The notes: generated from the sequence alone by a model not told the origin. A stretch of 64,000 nt of DNA from Roseateles_B flavus (GCF_039872765.1 NZ_JBDPZC010000005.1:62001-126000); one strand, 5' to 3'; counted from the stretch's first letter, positions 27,263 through 36,576 are shown. Translations and numbers: made by a program.

Positions 27263-29635
27263 TCAGCCGGACTTCAGCAGCGCCTGCAGCGCCGCCTCAT
27301 CCAGCACGGTGACGCCCAGCTCGCGGGCCTTGTCCAGCTTGGAGCCGGCTTCCTCGCCCGCGACGACGTAGTGCGTCTTCTTCGAGACCGAGCCGCTGAC
27401 CTTGCCACCCGCCGCCTCGATGAGCGCCTTGGCCGCGTCGCGTGAGAGCGTCGGCAGGGTGCCCGTCAGCACGAAGGTGAGTCCGGCCACGCCGGCTTGC
27501 CCCTCGGGCTGGGCGGGCGCGCTCTCCCAGACATTGCCCAGCGCGTTCAGCTCCGCGACCGTCGCGGCCCACAGCGGCTGCACCAGGAGCTCGCCGAAGG
27601 CCAGGCGGGCCGATTCGAGCGTGGCATCTGCCAGCGAGGACTGCACCAGGGCCTGCGGCGTGCCGCAGGCCTCGGCCAGGCGCTCAATGCTGCCCCCGCC
27701 GATGCCCTTGAGCCGCCGGCCGCCCTCCTCGCCATCCACCGCCTTCACCAGGGCCAGCAGCTGCTTCAGCGGCACGCGCACCGACGGCGTCAGCTGTGAG
27801 GGCTGGACCTGCGCCTCAGGGCCCGTCATGGCCGTCACCACCTCGCGGTTGTGCGGCTCGGCATTGAAGGCGGCGATGGACTCGGCCACCTCCTTGCCGA
27901 TGTCGGGGATCAGACGTGGCGTGTGACGGCCGGTGGCCAGGAAGGCCTGCCAGCTGCCGTAGAACTTGGCGATGGCCGCCGCGGTGCTCTCGCCCACATG
28001 CCGGATGCCCAGCGCGAAGAGGAACCGGCCCAGGGCCGGCGTGCGAGCGGCCTGCAGGGCGGCGAGCAGGTTGTCGGCGCTGAGCGCCTGCAGGCTGCTG
28101 CCGCCCGCCAGTCGCAGGCCGATCAGCTGATCGCGCTGGAGCCGGAAGAGATCGGCCGGCGTCTTGACCAGGCCGCCGTCCACCAGCGCGGAGACAATCT
28201 CGTCGCCGAAGCCCTCGATGTCCATGGCGCGGCGGCTGGCGAAGTGCAGCAGGGCCTGCTTGCGCTGGGCCGGGCAGAAGAGGCCGGCGGTGCAGCGCCA
28301 GTCGGCCTCGCCCTCTTCGCGCGCGATGCCGCTGCCGCAGACGGGGCATTGGCCGCCCAGGCGCTGGTAGAGGTCGAAGGGCGCGCTGGCGTCCGCGGGG
28401 CGGCGCTCCAGCACCACGCCCACCACCTCGGGGATCACGTCCCCGGCGCGGCGCACGATGACGGTGTCACCCACCCGCACGTCCTTGCGCCGGGCCTCGT
28501 CCTCGTTGTGCAGCGTGGCATTGCTGACCGTGGTGCCCCCCACGAAGACGGGCTCCAGCTTGGCCACGGGCGTGAGCTTGCCGGTGCGGCCGACCTGGAT
28601 GTCGATGTCCAGCAGGCGCGTCATCTGCTCCTGGGCCGGGTACTTGTGGGCCACGGCCCAGCGCGGCTCGCGGGTCACAAAGCCCAGGCGCTGCTGCAGG
28701 GCCAGGCTGTTGACCTTGTAGACGATGCCGTCGATGTCGAAGGGCAGCGCATCGCGGCGCTCGCCCATCTCGCGGTGGAAGGCGATCAGGCCGGCCGCGC
28801 CCTGCACCACGGCGCGGTCCTTGCAGACGGGCAGGCCGAAGGCCGCCAAGGCGTCCAGCAGGCCGCTGTGCGTGGCGGGCAGGGTCCAGCCGCGCACCTC
28901 GCCCAGCCCGTAGGCGAAGAAGCTCAGGGGGCGCTGCGCGGCGATGGCGGGATCCAGCTGGCGCACCGCACCGGCCGCCGCATTGCGCGGGTTGACGAAG
29001 GTCTTCTCGCCCTTGGCGCGCTGCTTCTCGTTGAGCTGGTCGAAGTCGTCGCGGCGCATGTAGACCTCGCCGCGCACCTCCAGCACCTCCGGCGCCTGGC
29101 CCTTCAGCTTCAGCGGGATCTGGCCGATGGTGCGGATGTTCTGGGTGACGTCTTCGCCGGTCTGCCCATCCCCGCGGGTGGCGGCCTGCACCAGCACGCC
29201 CTGCTCGTAGCGCAGGTTCATGGCCAGGCCGTCGAACTTGAGCTCGGCGGCGTACTCCACCGGCGCATCGCCCGCGCCCAGGCCCAGCTCGCGGCGCACG
29301 CGGGCGTCGAAGTTCTCGGCGCCGCTGGCCTCGGTGTCGGTCTCGGTGCGGATGGAGAGCATGGGCACCGCATGCTGCACCGGGATGAAGTTGTCGAGCA
29401 CGCGGCCGATCACGCGTTGCGTGGGCGAGTCCGGCGTCAGCAGCTCCGGGTGCGCGGCCTCCAGGGCCTGCAGGGCCTGGAAGAGGCGGTCGTATTCGGC
29501 GTCCGGCAGCTCGGGCGCGTCCAGCACATAGTAGAGATGGGCGTGGTGGTTCAGCTGCTCGCGCAGGCGGGCGGCGCGCTCGGCGGGCGTGGCCTCGTCT
29601 TCAGGGGTGGCGGCGAAAAGATCGTTCTGGCTCAT
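27263..29635 (-). CDS. ligA: NAD-dependent DNA ligase LigA, with an unusual insertion
   Basis: 790 residues; typical LigA is about 670. It seals nicks in replication and repair using NAD. Domain order is normal: Ia domain (HHAHLYYVLDAPELPDAEYDRL), adenylation domain with catalytic Lys in ELKFDGLAM and RGDGQTGEDVT, OB fold (VGRTGKLTPVAKLEPV), four-Cys zinc finger (CPVCG, then CTAGLFC), helix-hairpin-helix region and C-terminal BRCT domain (LTFVLTGTLPTLSRDAAKALIE). About 100 extra residues lie between the helix-hairpin-helix region and BRCT, including LKGIGGGSIERLAEACG, which resembles another helix-hairpin-helix. smc-zipA-ligA is a common order in Burkholderiales. Confidence 0.96.
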   Translation of the reverse strand: MSQNDLFAATPEDEATPAERAARLREQLNHHAHLYYVLDAPELPDAEYDRLFQALQALEAAHPELLTPDSPTQRVIGRVLDNFIPVQHAVPMLSIRTETDTEASGAENFDARVRRELGLGAGDAPVEYAAELKFDGLAMNLRYEQGVLVQAATRGDGQTGEDVTQNIRTIGQIPLKLKGQAPEVLEVRGEVYMRRDDFDQLNEKQRAKGEKTFVNPRNAAAGAVRQLDPAIAAQRPLSFFAYGLGEVRGWTLPATHSGLLDALAAFGLPVCKDRAVVQGAAGLIAFHREMGERRDALPFDIDGIVYKVNSLALQQRLGFVTREPRWAVAHKYPAQEQMTRLLDIDIQVGRTGKLTPVAKLEPVFVGGTTVSNATLHNEDEARRKDVRVGDTVIVRRAGDVIPEVVGVVLERRPADASAPFDLYQRLGGQCPVCGSGIAREEGEADWRCTAGLFCPAQRKQALLHFASRRAMDIEGFGDEIVSALVDGGLVKTPADLFRLQRDQLIGLRLAGGSSLQALSADNLLAALQAARTPALGRFLFALGIRHVGESTAAAIAKFYGSWQAFLATGRHTPRLIPDIGKEVAESIAAFNAEPHNREVVTAMTGPEAQVQPSQLTPSVRVPLKQLLALVKAVDGEEGGRRLKGIGGGSIERLAEACGTPQALVQSSLADATLESARLAFGELLVQPLWAATVAELNALGNVWESAPAQPEGQAGVAGLTFVLTGTLPTLSRDAAKALIEAAGGKVSGSVSKKTHYVVAGEEAGSKLDKARELGVTVLDEAALQALLKSG

Positions 29636-29665
29636 GGGCCGCGATTGTGCCCAAGCCCGGGCCCC

Positions 29666-30976
29666 TCAGCCGTGGCTCCCCCCGGCGGAGGGGCTTTCGT
29701 CGCGCGCGATCATGACCTGGTCGACCCGGTGGCTGTCGACGTCCATCACTTCGAAACGCCAGCCTTCCCACAGCACGTGGTCGGTGCGCTTCGGGATGCG
29801 GCGCAGCATCACCATCAGAAAGCCCGCCAGCGTGTCGTACTGGCCGGCGTGCGGCCAGGCCTCCAGGCCCAGGGCGCGCTGCACATCGGGGATGGGCGTG
29901 ATGCCGTCGGCCAGGAAGGAGCCGTCCTCGCGCCGCACGATCTGCTCTTCGTCGTGCGGGCTCACCAGGCTGCCCATCACGGTGCTCATGACGTCATTGA
30001 GCGTGATCACGCCGACCACGAGGCTGTACTCGTTCACGATGACGGCAAAGTCCTCGTGGGCCTGGCGGAACTGGGCCAGCACCTCGGACAGCGTGATGCG
30101 GTCCGGCACGATCAGCACTTTCTTGATCAGACCGCTGCTGCCGCGCAGCTCGATGCGCTCGCCGCGCAGCACGCGCTGGAAGAGGTCGGTGGCGTCCACA
30201 TAGCCCACCACCTGGTCGATTTCTCCGTCGCAGACGAGGTAGGTGGAGTGCGGTTCCTCGGCGATGCGGTTGCGCACCAGGGCGTCGTCGTCATCCAGGC
30301 TGAAGAAGACCACGCGCTCGCGGGTGGTCATGCTGCTCTCCACCGTGCGGGTGTCCAGCTCGAAGACGTTCTCGATGACCTGCTGCTCGGCATCGGCCAC
30401 CACGCCCGCCTCGTTGCCGGCCTCGGCCAGCGCCAGGATGTCGTGATGGGTGATGCTGTTGTCGCGCGTGGCCGGCCGGCCCATCAGCTGGATCAGGCCT
30501 TCGGTGAGGCTGCTGAAGGCCCAGGCCAGGGGCTTGAGCAGGCTCACGAGCGCCAGCATGGGCCCGACCAGCACCAGGGCCACGCGCTCGGGCTCGTTCA
30601 TGGACAGGCGCTTGGGCACCAGGTCCGCCAGCACGATGAACAGTGCGGTGATCACAGCGAAGGAGGCCGCAAAGCCCAGGGTCTGCGCCTGCTCGGGCGC
30701 CATCACGAGGGACAGGGCCTGCGCGAAATGCGGCGTGAAGGCGCCCTCGCCCACGATGCCGCCCAGGATGGCGACGGTGTTGACGCCCATCTGGATCACG
30801 GTGAAGTAGTGGCCCGGCTGCTCCTGGACCTGCAGCACGCGCTCGGCGCGCTCATCCCCTTCCTCGGCCAGCTGGCGCAGCTTCAGGCGGCGCGAGGCCG
30901 CCAGGGACAGCTCGGCCATCGAGAAGAAGGCGCTGGCGGCGATCAGCAGGGCGATGAGCAGGAGGCTGGTGCTCAA
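29666..30976 (-). CDS. CNNM/CorB-type membrane protein (DUF21, CBS pair, CorC_HlyC domain)
   Basis: 436 residues with a TTG start. The N-terminal DUF21 domain has three to four membrane helices (LLLIALLIAASAFFSMAELSLAASRR, ITALFIVLADLVPKRL). Two CBS motifs follow at about 215-340 (MTTRERVVFFSLDD, HSTYLVCDGEIDQVVGYVDATDLF, EDFAVIVNEYSLVVGVITLNDVM). The CorC_HlyC transporter-associated domain is at the end (DTLAGFLMVMLRRIPKRTD). Members are named hemolysin or CorB-like and are thought to act in divalent cation, mainly magnesium, transport. It lies 30 bases upstream of ligA in the same direction, between zipA and ligA. Confidence 0.87.
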   Translation of the reverse strand: MSTSLLLIALLIAASAFFSMAELSLAASRRLKLRQLAEEGDERAERVLQVQEQPGHYFTVIQMGVNTVAILGGIVGEGAFTPHFAQALSLVMAPEQAQTLGFAASFAVITALFIVLADLVPKRLSMNEPERVALVLVGPMLALVSLLKPLAWAFSSLTEGLIQLMGRPATRDNSITHHDILALAEAGNEAGVVADAEQQVIENVFELDTRTVESSMTTRERVVFFSLDDDDALVRNRIAEEPHSTYLVCDGEIDQVVGYVDATDLFQRVLRGERIELRGSSGLIKKVLIVPDRITLSEVLAQFRQAHEDFAVIVNEYSLVVGVITLNDVMSTVMGSLVSPHDEEQIVRREDGSFLADGITPIPDVQRALGLEAWPHAGQYDTLAGFLMVMLRRIPKRTDHVLWEGWRFEVMDVDSHRVDQVMIARDESPSAGGSHG

Positions 30977-31031
30977 GGGCGGGCATCAGGAGTGGCGGGC
31001 CCCCAGTGTAGTCCTGCCACTACCGGCTGGG

Positions 31032-32102
31032 TCAGCTGAAAAGCCGCCGCGCCGCCAGGCTGCCCGCGGCCAGGTCGCGCGAGGCCAGGGCCTTGTAGAG
31101 CGTGGAGAGCTCCTGGCCGATGTGCTGGAAGGCCACCAGGGGCAAGACCTGGCCCCGGTCGTCGCAGACGTCGGCCTCGAAGTCGCGGGACAACTGGCGG
31201 GCACACTCCTGCCAGGCGGCGAAGGGTTCCAGGGATTCGGGTGTCTGGGGCACGTCCAGGGACAGGGTCAGCTCGCGCAGGCTGCTGGCAGCCGGATCCT
31301 CGGCCAGCGCGGCCTGGGGCTCGAAGCTCAGCAGCAGCACGGGCGGCGCGCCCTCCTCCGCCGCAGGCAGCACCAGGCGGCCGGGAATGGCGCCGGGCAC
31401 GAAGCCGTGGCGCAGGGCCATCTGCTGCACATAACCCAGGGTCCAGGCAGCCGTCTTGGCGCGCAGCACCACGGCCAGCTGGGCGTCGTGTTCGCTGGCG
31501 AACTGGTCCAGCTCGCGTGCCCGCGACACCACGTCCAGCATGTCGGGGGCCTGCAGGAAACCGGTGATGCCGTCGGCGAAGCCCTGCACCTTCTGGAGGA
31601 ACTCCGAGTACTCGATCTCGTTCAGGGCACCGCTGCGGTTGGCCATCTGCACGCCGGCCTGGAACTCGCTGTAGCGCTGGCCCGGCGCGGGCAGCTCCCA
31701 GTCCCCCGTCTCGGCATTGAGACCCTCGATGTGGAAGGGCTTGGTGCCGGCGCGGCGGCTGCCGGGCAGGTGGGACAGCGCCATTTCGCCGCTCACCGGC
31801 AGTTCCACGGTGACGGTGGCGATGGCATCGATCAGGGCGTCGATGCGGGCCGAAGGCTTGCGTGGCAGCGGGTGGCGGCCGGGCATGGGGACGGTGTCCG
31901 CCATGCCCGGGTCCTCGGCGAAGGGCTCGCCCACGGCGGCGCGGGCTTCGCCCAGCCCCGGCTCCTGGCGCTCGCCCAGGCCGGGCTCCTGCGGCGGGTC
32001 GGCACGCCTGGGGCCGGCCTTGCGGGCGGTCCAGGCGCCATGGGCAATCACGGCGGCCAGCACCAGGCCGCCCAGGATGGCCAGCATTGCGGTCAGCGTC
32101 AT
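31032..32102 (-). CDS. zipA: Cell division protein ZipA-like
   Basis: 356 residues. A single N-terminal membrane anchor (MLAILGGLVLAAVIAHGAW) is followed by a Pro/Gly/Glu-rich linker that contains a short direct repeat (EPGLGE twice) and a C-terminal globular domain (about 220-350) resembling the ZipA C-terminal FtsZ-binding fold (GFLQAPDMLDVVSRARELDQFA, LTLSLDVPQTPESLEPFAAW, ALASRDLAAGSLAARR). ZipA tethers FtsZ filaments to the membrane. Sequence conservation of ZipA is low, so the call leans on topology and on its position between smc and ligA, which is the usual place in this order. Confidence 0.78.
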   Translation of the reverse strand: MTLTAMLAILGGLVLAAVIAHGAWTARKAGPRRADPPQEPGLGERQEPGLGEARAAVGEPFAEDPGMADTVPMPGRHPLPRKPSARIDALIDAIATVTVELPVSGEMALSHLPGSRRAGTKPFHIEGLNAETGDWELPAPGQRYSEFQAGVQMANRSGALNEIEYSEFLQKVQGFADGITGFLQAPDMLDVVSRARELDQFASEHDAQLAVVLRAKTAAWTLGYVQQMALRHGFVPGAIPGRLVLPAAEEGAPPVLLLSFEPQAALAEDPAASSLRELTLSLDVPQTPESLEPFAAWQECARQLSRDFEADVCDDRGQVLPLVAFQHIGQELSTLYKALASRDLAAGSLAARRLFS

Positions 32103-32154
32103 GCCCCGACCTCCATCACTTCACACGCCAAGCGGTCCACTGCAATAGTCCTCA

Positions 32155-35100
32155 TCAGCTCTCTGCCATGGTCAGGGCGGCTTCCATGTCCACCGCCACG
32201 ATACGGGACACGCCCTGCTCCTGCATGGTCACCCCGATCAGTTGTTCCGCCATCTCCATCGCGATCTTGTTGTGCGAGATGAAGAGGAACTGCGTGCCCG
32301 CGCTCATCTGCGCGACCAGGCGCGCATAGCGCTCGGTGTTGGCGTCGTCCAGCGGCGCGTCCACTTCGTCCAGCAGGCAGAAGGGCGCCGGGTTCAGCTG
32401 GAAGATGGCGAACACCAGCGCGATGGCCGTCAGCGCCTTCTCGCCGCCCGAGAGCAGGTGGATGGTGCTGTTCTTCTTGCCCGGCGGTTGGGCCATGACC
32501 TGCACGCCGGCGTCCAGGATCTCGTCCCCCGTCATCACCAGCTTGGCGTTGCCGCCACCGAAGAGGCTGGGGAACATGCGGCCGAAATGCTCGTTGACCT
32601 GATTGAAGGTGGCGGACAGCAGGTCGCGCGTCTCCAGGTCGATCTTGTGGATGGCGTCTTCCAGCGTGTTGATGGCGCTGGTGAGATCGCCGAACTGCGA
32701 GTCCAGGAAGGTCTTGCGCTCGCGGGCTGCGGTGAGCTCGTCCAGCGCGGCCAGGTTGACGGCACCCAGGGCGGCGATCTCGCGGTTGATGCGGTCGATC
32801 TCGCTCTGCAGGCCCCACAGCTTGACCTCGCCCTCTTCCACCGTCCTGGCCAGCTGTTCCAGGTCCACGCCTGCGGCGCTCAGCTGCTCCAGGTACTGGG
32901 CGCCGCCCAGCTGCGCGGCCTGCTCGTCCAGCTGCAGCTTGGTGATGCGCTCGCGCAGGGGCTCCAGGCTGCGCTCGAAGCTCAGGCGCTGCTCCTCGGC
33001 GCGGCGCAGGCGCAGGCTGAGGTCGTCATAGCTGCTGCGCACGGCGGCCAGCTGCTGTTCGCGCTCCATCTTGAGGGCCAGCGCATCCTGCAGGCCGGCC
33101 TGCGCGGCGGCGTCGTTGAGGGTGTCCAGCTCGGCCTGCAGGTTCTCGGCGGAGGCCTTGTTCTGCGCGATCTGCTGGCCGGCGGTCTCGATGCCGCGCT
33201 GCAGCTCGCCCCGACGCGCGGCCAGGCCGCGGGCGGCGAACTGCGATTCCTGCGCACGGCGCTCCAGCGCCCGCAGCTGCTCGCGGGCCTCGGCCAGCTT
33301 GCGCTCGGCCGCGATCACGCCCTCTTCCAGCTGCGCATGGCGCTCTTGCGTATCCGCCAGCTGCAGGTCCAGCTCCTCGAAGCGGGCCTCGCCGGTCATG
33401 CGGCGTTCCTGCAGCTCCTCGGACTGGGCGTCGATCTCGGCGATCTCGTCCTCCAGCTGAGCCTTGCGGGTGCTGGCGGCCTCGGCCTGTTGCGAAAGGC
33501 GCAGCAGCTCCACATGCAGCTGGTGGGCGCGCGTCTGAGACTCGCTGGCCTCGCGCCGCACGGCGGCCAGGCGCTGCGAGGCCTCGGTGTAGGCGGCCTC
33601 GGCGCGGATCAGGTGGGTCTTGGCGTCGTCGGCGATCAGGGTCTGGGCGCGCAGCTCGCGACCCAGGTTCTCGATCTCCTGCGCGCGGGCCAGCAGGCCG
33701 GCGGCCTCGGAATCGGGCGCGTAGAAGCTGACGGCGAACTGGCTCACCGCGTGACCCTCGCGGGTCATGATGACCTCGCCGTGCGAGAGCTTGCCGCGGC
33801 CGGCCAGGGCCTCGTCCATCGACGCCGCGGTGTAGACGCCCTCCAGCCAGTCGTTGAGCAGGGCCTTCAGGCCGGCGTCGTCCAGCCGCAGCAGGTCCGT
33901 GAGGCGCGGCAGGGTCTCGTGGGTGTTGGCGATGGCCGCGGCGGGCGGCGAATAGAAGGCCAGGCGGGCGGGCGGCGCGTCGGTGGCGAAGGCGCGCACC
34001 GTCTCCAGGCGGCCGACCTCCAGCGCGCCCATGCGCTCGCGCAGGGCGGCCTCGAGGGCGTTTTCCCAGCCGGTCTCGATGTGCAGGCGCGTCCACAGGC
34101 CGGCCAGACCGTCCAGACCGTGCTTCGCGAGCCAGGGCTTGAGCTTGCCCTCGGTCTGCACCTTTTCCTGCAGGGCCTTGAGCGCCTCCAGGCGGGCGGA
34201 GAGATCGGCCTGGCGCGCCAGCTGGCGGTTGGCGTCGTCCTGGGCGGCGCGGCGGGACTCGTCCAGCTGCGGCACCTGCTCCTGCAGCTCGTGCAGGCGG
34301 GCGTCGGCGAGGTCGCGCTGCTCGTCGGCATCGGCACTCTGGAGCTTGAGTTCCTCCAGGCGGCCCTGGTCCGGGAGGGTCAGGCCTTGCCTCTCGGTGG
34401 CCAGGCGCTCGCGGCGCGTGCGCAGCTGGCGGTTCTGCTCGTCGATGTTGCGGCTCTCGGCGGCCAGCACCTGGATCTGCTGCTGGACCTGGCTGACCTG
34501 GGTGCGCTGCTCGTTGGCCCGGGCCTGGTGTGCCCGCACCGCGTCCTCGTGGTTGGGCAGGTTCATGGCCTGCTCCTCGGCCTGGGCGGCGAGGATCTCG
34601 CTCTGCTCCTCGGCCTCGGCGATCTTCGCGGCGATGTCCTCCAGCTCCGCCTCGGCCTGCGCGGCGCGCTCCTCCCACTGCTGGTTCTGGGCCTGCAGCT
34701 CGATCAGGCGACTCTCGACGCGCTGGCGGCCCTCGACCACATAGCGGATGCGCTCCTCCAGCCGGCTCACCTCCAGCTGCGCCTCGGCCATGCGGCCCTG
34801 CGCGGCGTGCAGCTCGTCGCCCGCGGCGTAATGGGCCTGGCGCACGGTCTCCAGCTCGGCCTCGACGGCGCGCAGCTCCGCCAGGCGGGCTTCCAGTGCG
34901 TTGACGGCGTCCAGGTGCTCCTTCTTGACGCGGTCCTGCTCGGTGGCGGCGTCGCGGTGCTTGAGGAACCACAGCTGGTGCAGCTTCAGCGTGCCGGCGT
35001 CCTGCAAGGAGCGGTAGCTGGCGGCGACCTCGGCTTGGCGCTCCAGCTTCTCGAGGTTGTTGTTCAGCTCGCGGAGGATGTCTTCCACGCGGGTGAGGTT

Positions 35101-35667
35101 CTCGCGCGTGTCCTTGAGCCGGTTCTCGGTCTCGCGGCGGCGTTCCTTGTACTTGGAGACGCCCGCGGCTTCTTCCAGGAACAGCCGCAGCTCCTCGGGC
35201 TTGGACTCGATGATGCGGCTGATGGTGCCCTGGCCGATGATGGCGTAGGCGCGCGGGCCCAGGCCGGTGCCCAGGAACACGTCCTGCACGTCGCGGCGGC
35301 GCACCGGCTGGTTGTTGATGAAGTAGCTGCTGCCGCCTTCACGGGTCAGCACGCGCTTGACGGCGATCTCCGCGAACTGGTTCCACTGGCCGCCGGCACG
35401 GGCGTCCTCGTTGCTGAACACGAGTTCCACGCTGGCGCGGCTGGCCGGGCGGCGGTTGCCGGAGCCGTTGAAGATCACGTCCTGCATGGACTCGCCACGC
35501 AGCTCGCTGGCCTTGCTCTCGCCCAGCACCCAGCGCACGGCGTCCATGATGTTGGACTTGCCGCAGCCATTGGGCCCGACCACGCCCACCAGTTGCCCCG
35601 GCAGCTGGAAATTGGTGGGCTCGGCAAAGGACTTGAAGCCCGAGAGCTTGATCGAGTTCAGGCGCAT
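32155..35667 (-). CDS. smc: Chromosome segregation ATPase SMC
   Basis: 1170 residues, the standard SMC length. The N-terminal ATPase half has Walker A (GVVGPNGCGKSNIMDAVRW) and RAYAIIGQGTISRIIE. Two long coiled-coil arms (about 170-500 and 670-1010) flank a hinge at about 510-660 (GLAGLWTRLHIETGWENALEAAL). The C-terminal half has the ABC signature LLSGGEKALTAIALVFA and Walker B FCLLDEVDAPLDDAN. It organises and segregates chromosomes, usually with ScpA and ScpB, which are not in this window. Head of the smc-zipA-ligA group; its promoter should lie in the 220-base divergent gap shared with queF. Confidence 0.96.
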   Translation of the reverse strand: MRLNSIKLSGFKSFAEPTNFQLPGQLVGVVGPNGCGKSNIMDAVRWVLGESKASELRGESMQDVIFNGSGNRRPASRASVELVFSNEDARAGGQWNQFAEIAVKRVLTREGGSSYFINNQPVRRRDVQDVFLGTGLGPRAYAIIGQGTISRIIESKPEELRLFLEEAAGVSKYKERRRETENRLKDTRENLTRVEDILRELNNNLEKLERQAEVAASYRSLQDAGTLKLHQLWFLKHRDAATEQDRVKKEHLDAVNALEARLAELRAVEAELETVRQAHYAAGDELHAAQGRMAEAQLEVSRLEERIRYVVEGRQRVESRLIELQAQNQQWEERAAQAEAELEDIAAKIAEAEEQSEILAAQAEEQAMNLPNHEDAVRAHQARANEQRTQVSQVQQQIQVLAAESRNIDEQNRQLRTRRERLATERQGLTLPDQGRLEELKLQSADADEQRDLADARLHELQEQVPQLDESRRAAQDDANRQLARQADLSARLEALKALQEKVQTEGKLKPWLAKHGLDGLAGLWTRLHIETGWENALEAALRERMGALEVGRLETVRAFATDAPPARLAFYSPPAAAIANTHETLPRLTDLLRLDDAGLKALLNDWLEGVYTAASMDEALAGRGKLSHGEVIMTREGHAVSQFAVSFYAPDSEAAGLLARAQEIENLGRELRAQTLIADDAKTHLIRAEAAYTEASQRLAAVRREASESQTRAHQLHVELLRLSQQAEAASTRKAQLEDEIAEIDAQSEELQERRMTGEARFEELDLQLADTQERHAQLEEGVIAAERKLAEAREQLRALERRAQESQFAARGLAARRGELQRGIETAGQQIAQNKASAENLQAELDTLNDAAAQAGLQDALALKMEREQQLAAVRSSYDDLSLRLRRAEEQRLSFERSLEPLRERITKLQLDEQAAQLGGAQYLEQLSAAGVDLEQLARTVEEGEVKLWGLQSEIDRINREIAALGAVNLAALDELTAARERKTFLDSQFGDLTSAINTLEDAIHKIDLETRDLLSATFNQVNEHFGRMFPSLFGGGNAKLVMTGDEILDAGVQVMAQPPGKKNSTIHLLSGGEKALTAIALVFAIFQLNPAPFCLLDEVDAPLDDANTERYARLVAQMSAGTQFLFISHNKIAMEMAEQLIGVTMQEQGVSRIVAVDMEAALTMAES

Positions 35668-35768
35668 GGACGGCTAGGCTGGCTCTAAGAATCCCGAAGT
35701 CCGCACGAGGCGTTGCGCCGAAGCCGGCGTTGAAGCAGAAGCTAAGGCGTTGATTTATTTACAGAAAT

Positions 35769-35784
35769 GCCCCTCAACAGGGGC
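35769..35784. other. Small hairpin in the smc-queF divergent region
   Basis: A perfect 6-bp stem (GCCCCT / AGGGGC) with a CAAC loop lies in the only AT-rich part of the 220-base gap between smc and queF. It could be a regulatory hairpin or an operator, or act on either transcript. I do not see a preQ1 riboswitch consensus around it. Confidence 0.3.
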
Positions 35785-35887
35785 AAATCTCGGGGCCGGA
35801 TGATAACATCGCCCACCTCCCCCAAATCCTTCCCCATGCGCCAGCGCTGACGCCCAAGTCAGTGGCGGGCGCCGGCCTGGAATCCAC

Positions 35888-36418
35888 ATGAGCAAGAACA
35901 CCAAGACCGCCGCCGCCAAGCCCGTGAGCAAGGCCGCTGCAAAGCCCGCCACCAAGGCATCCACCAAGGCCGCGCCCAAGATGCGCGAAATGCCGGTGAA
36001 CCCGCCCTCGCGCCCCAGCAAGGAACTGCACGTCTTCCCCAACCCGGCCCCGCAGCGTGACTACGCCATCCAGTTCCAGGTGCCCGAGTTCACCTGCTTC
36101 TGCCCGCTGACCGGTCAGCCCGACTTCGCCCACTTCACGATCGACATGATCGCGGACGAGTACTGCGTCGAGCTCAAGAGCCTGAAGATGTACATGTGGT
36201 CCTACCGCGATGAAGGCGCCTTCCACGAGAAGGTGACCAACACCATCCTGGAAGACATCGTGAAGGTCACCAACCCGCGCTTCATCCGCATCACCGCCAA
36301 GTGGTATGTGCGCGGCGGCATCTACACCAACGTCGTCGTCGAGCACCGCAAGAAGGGCTGGAAGCCCCAGCCGCGCGTGGACCTGCCCCAGCACGGCGCC
36401 GAGACCGGTCTGCTGTAA
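35888..36418 (+). CDS. queF: NADPH-dependent preQ0 reductase QueF with a Lys/Ala-rich N-terminal tail
   Basis: 176 residues. It reduces 7-cyano-7-deazaguanine (preQ0) to preQ1 in queuosine tRNA modification. The short, class I (YkvM-like) form is recognised by FTCFCPLTGQPDFAHF, with nucleophilic Cys72 and Asp79, and by EYCVELKSLKMYMWSYRDEGAFHE, the QueF motif that binds NADPH. The first 35 residues (SKNTKTAAAKPVSKAAAKP and onward) are a Lys/Ala/Thr-rich, disordered-looking extension not needed for the fold. No other queuosine gene is nearby. Confidence 0.94.
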   Translation: MSKNTKTAAAKPVSKAAAKPATKASTKAAPKMREMPVNPPSRPSKELHVFPNPAPQRDYAIQFQVPEFTCFCPLTGQPDFAHFTIDMIADEYCVELKSLKMYMWSYRDEGAFHEKVTNTILEDIVKVTNPRFIRITAKWYVRGGIYTNVVVEHRKKGWKPQPRVDLPQHGAETGLL

Positions 36419-36467
36419 GCCGCCGCCGGGCCTTGCCAATCAGGGCCGAACGCCGAGTCTTGGCCTT

Positions 36468-36523
36468 CCGGGCCGAGCGCCGGGCCGAGCGCCGGGCCGA
36501 GCACCGGGCCGAGCACCGGGCCG
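36468..36523. repeat. 12-base tandem repeat downstream of queF
   Basis: Four full units of CCGGGCCGAGCG or CCGGGCCGAGCA and a partial fifth follow each other without spacers. The first two units end in G, the next two in A. It lies in the gap between queF and the SET gene and encodes no credible protein. Confidence 0.85.
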
Positions 36524-36541
36524 CCCCAAGCCGGCCCTTCT

Positions 36542-36576
36542 GGCGCTGAGGGCGGCGCCAGGCCGCCCTCAGCGCC
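36542..36576. terminator. Perfect 14-bp inverted repeat, possible queF terminator
   Basis: GGCGCTGAGGGCGG and its exact reverse complement are separated by 7 bases. The hairpin is very stable and lies between queF and the SET-domain gene, both on the plus strand. No T-run follows, so termination is likely but not certain. Confidence 0.55.

Noticed and set aside
27851..31039. A 1062-residue open frame on the plus strand opposite ligA and the CBS protein
   Set aside because: It is the complement of two well recognised genes and shows no family motif.
32242..35688. A 1148-residue open frame on the plus strand opposite smc
   Set aside because: The minus-strand frame is an unmistakable SMC with Walker A, ABC signature and Walker B. 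The opposite frame is a Leu/Gln/Gly-rich shadow.
35668..35887. preQ1 riboswitch in front of queF
   Set aside because: The hairpin at 35769 lacks the conserved preQ1-I loop and A-rich tail, and nothing matches preQ1-II.
36468..36523. CRISPR array
   Set aside because: The units are 12 bases long, contiguous and without spacers, so it is a simple tandem repeat.
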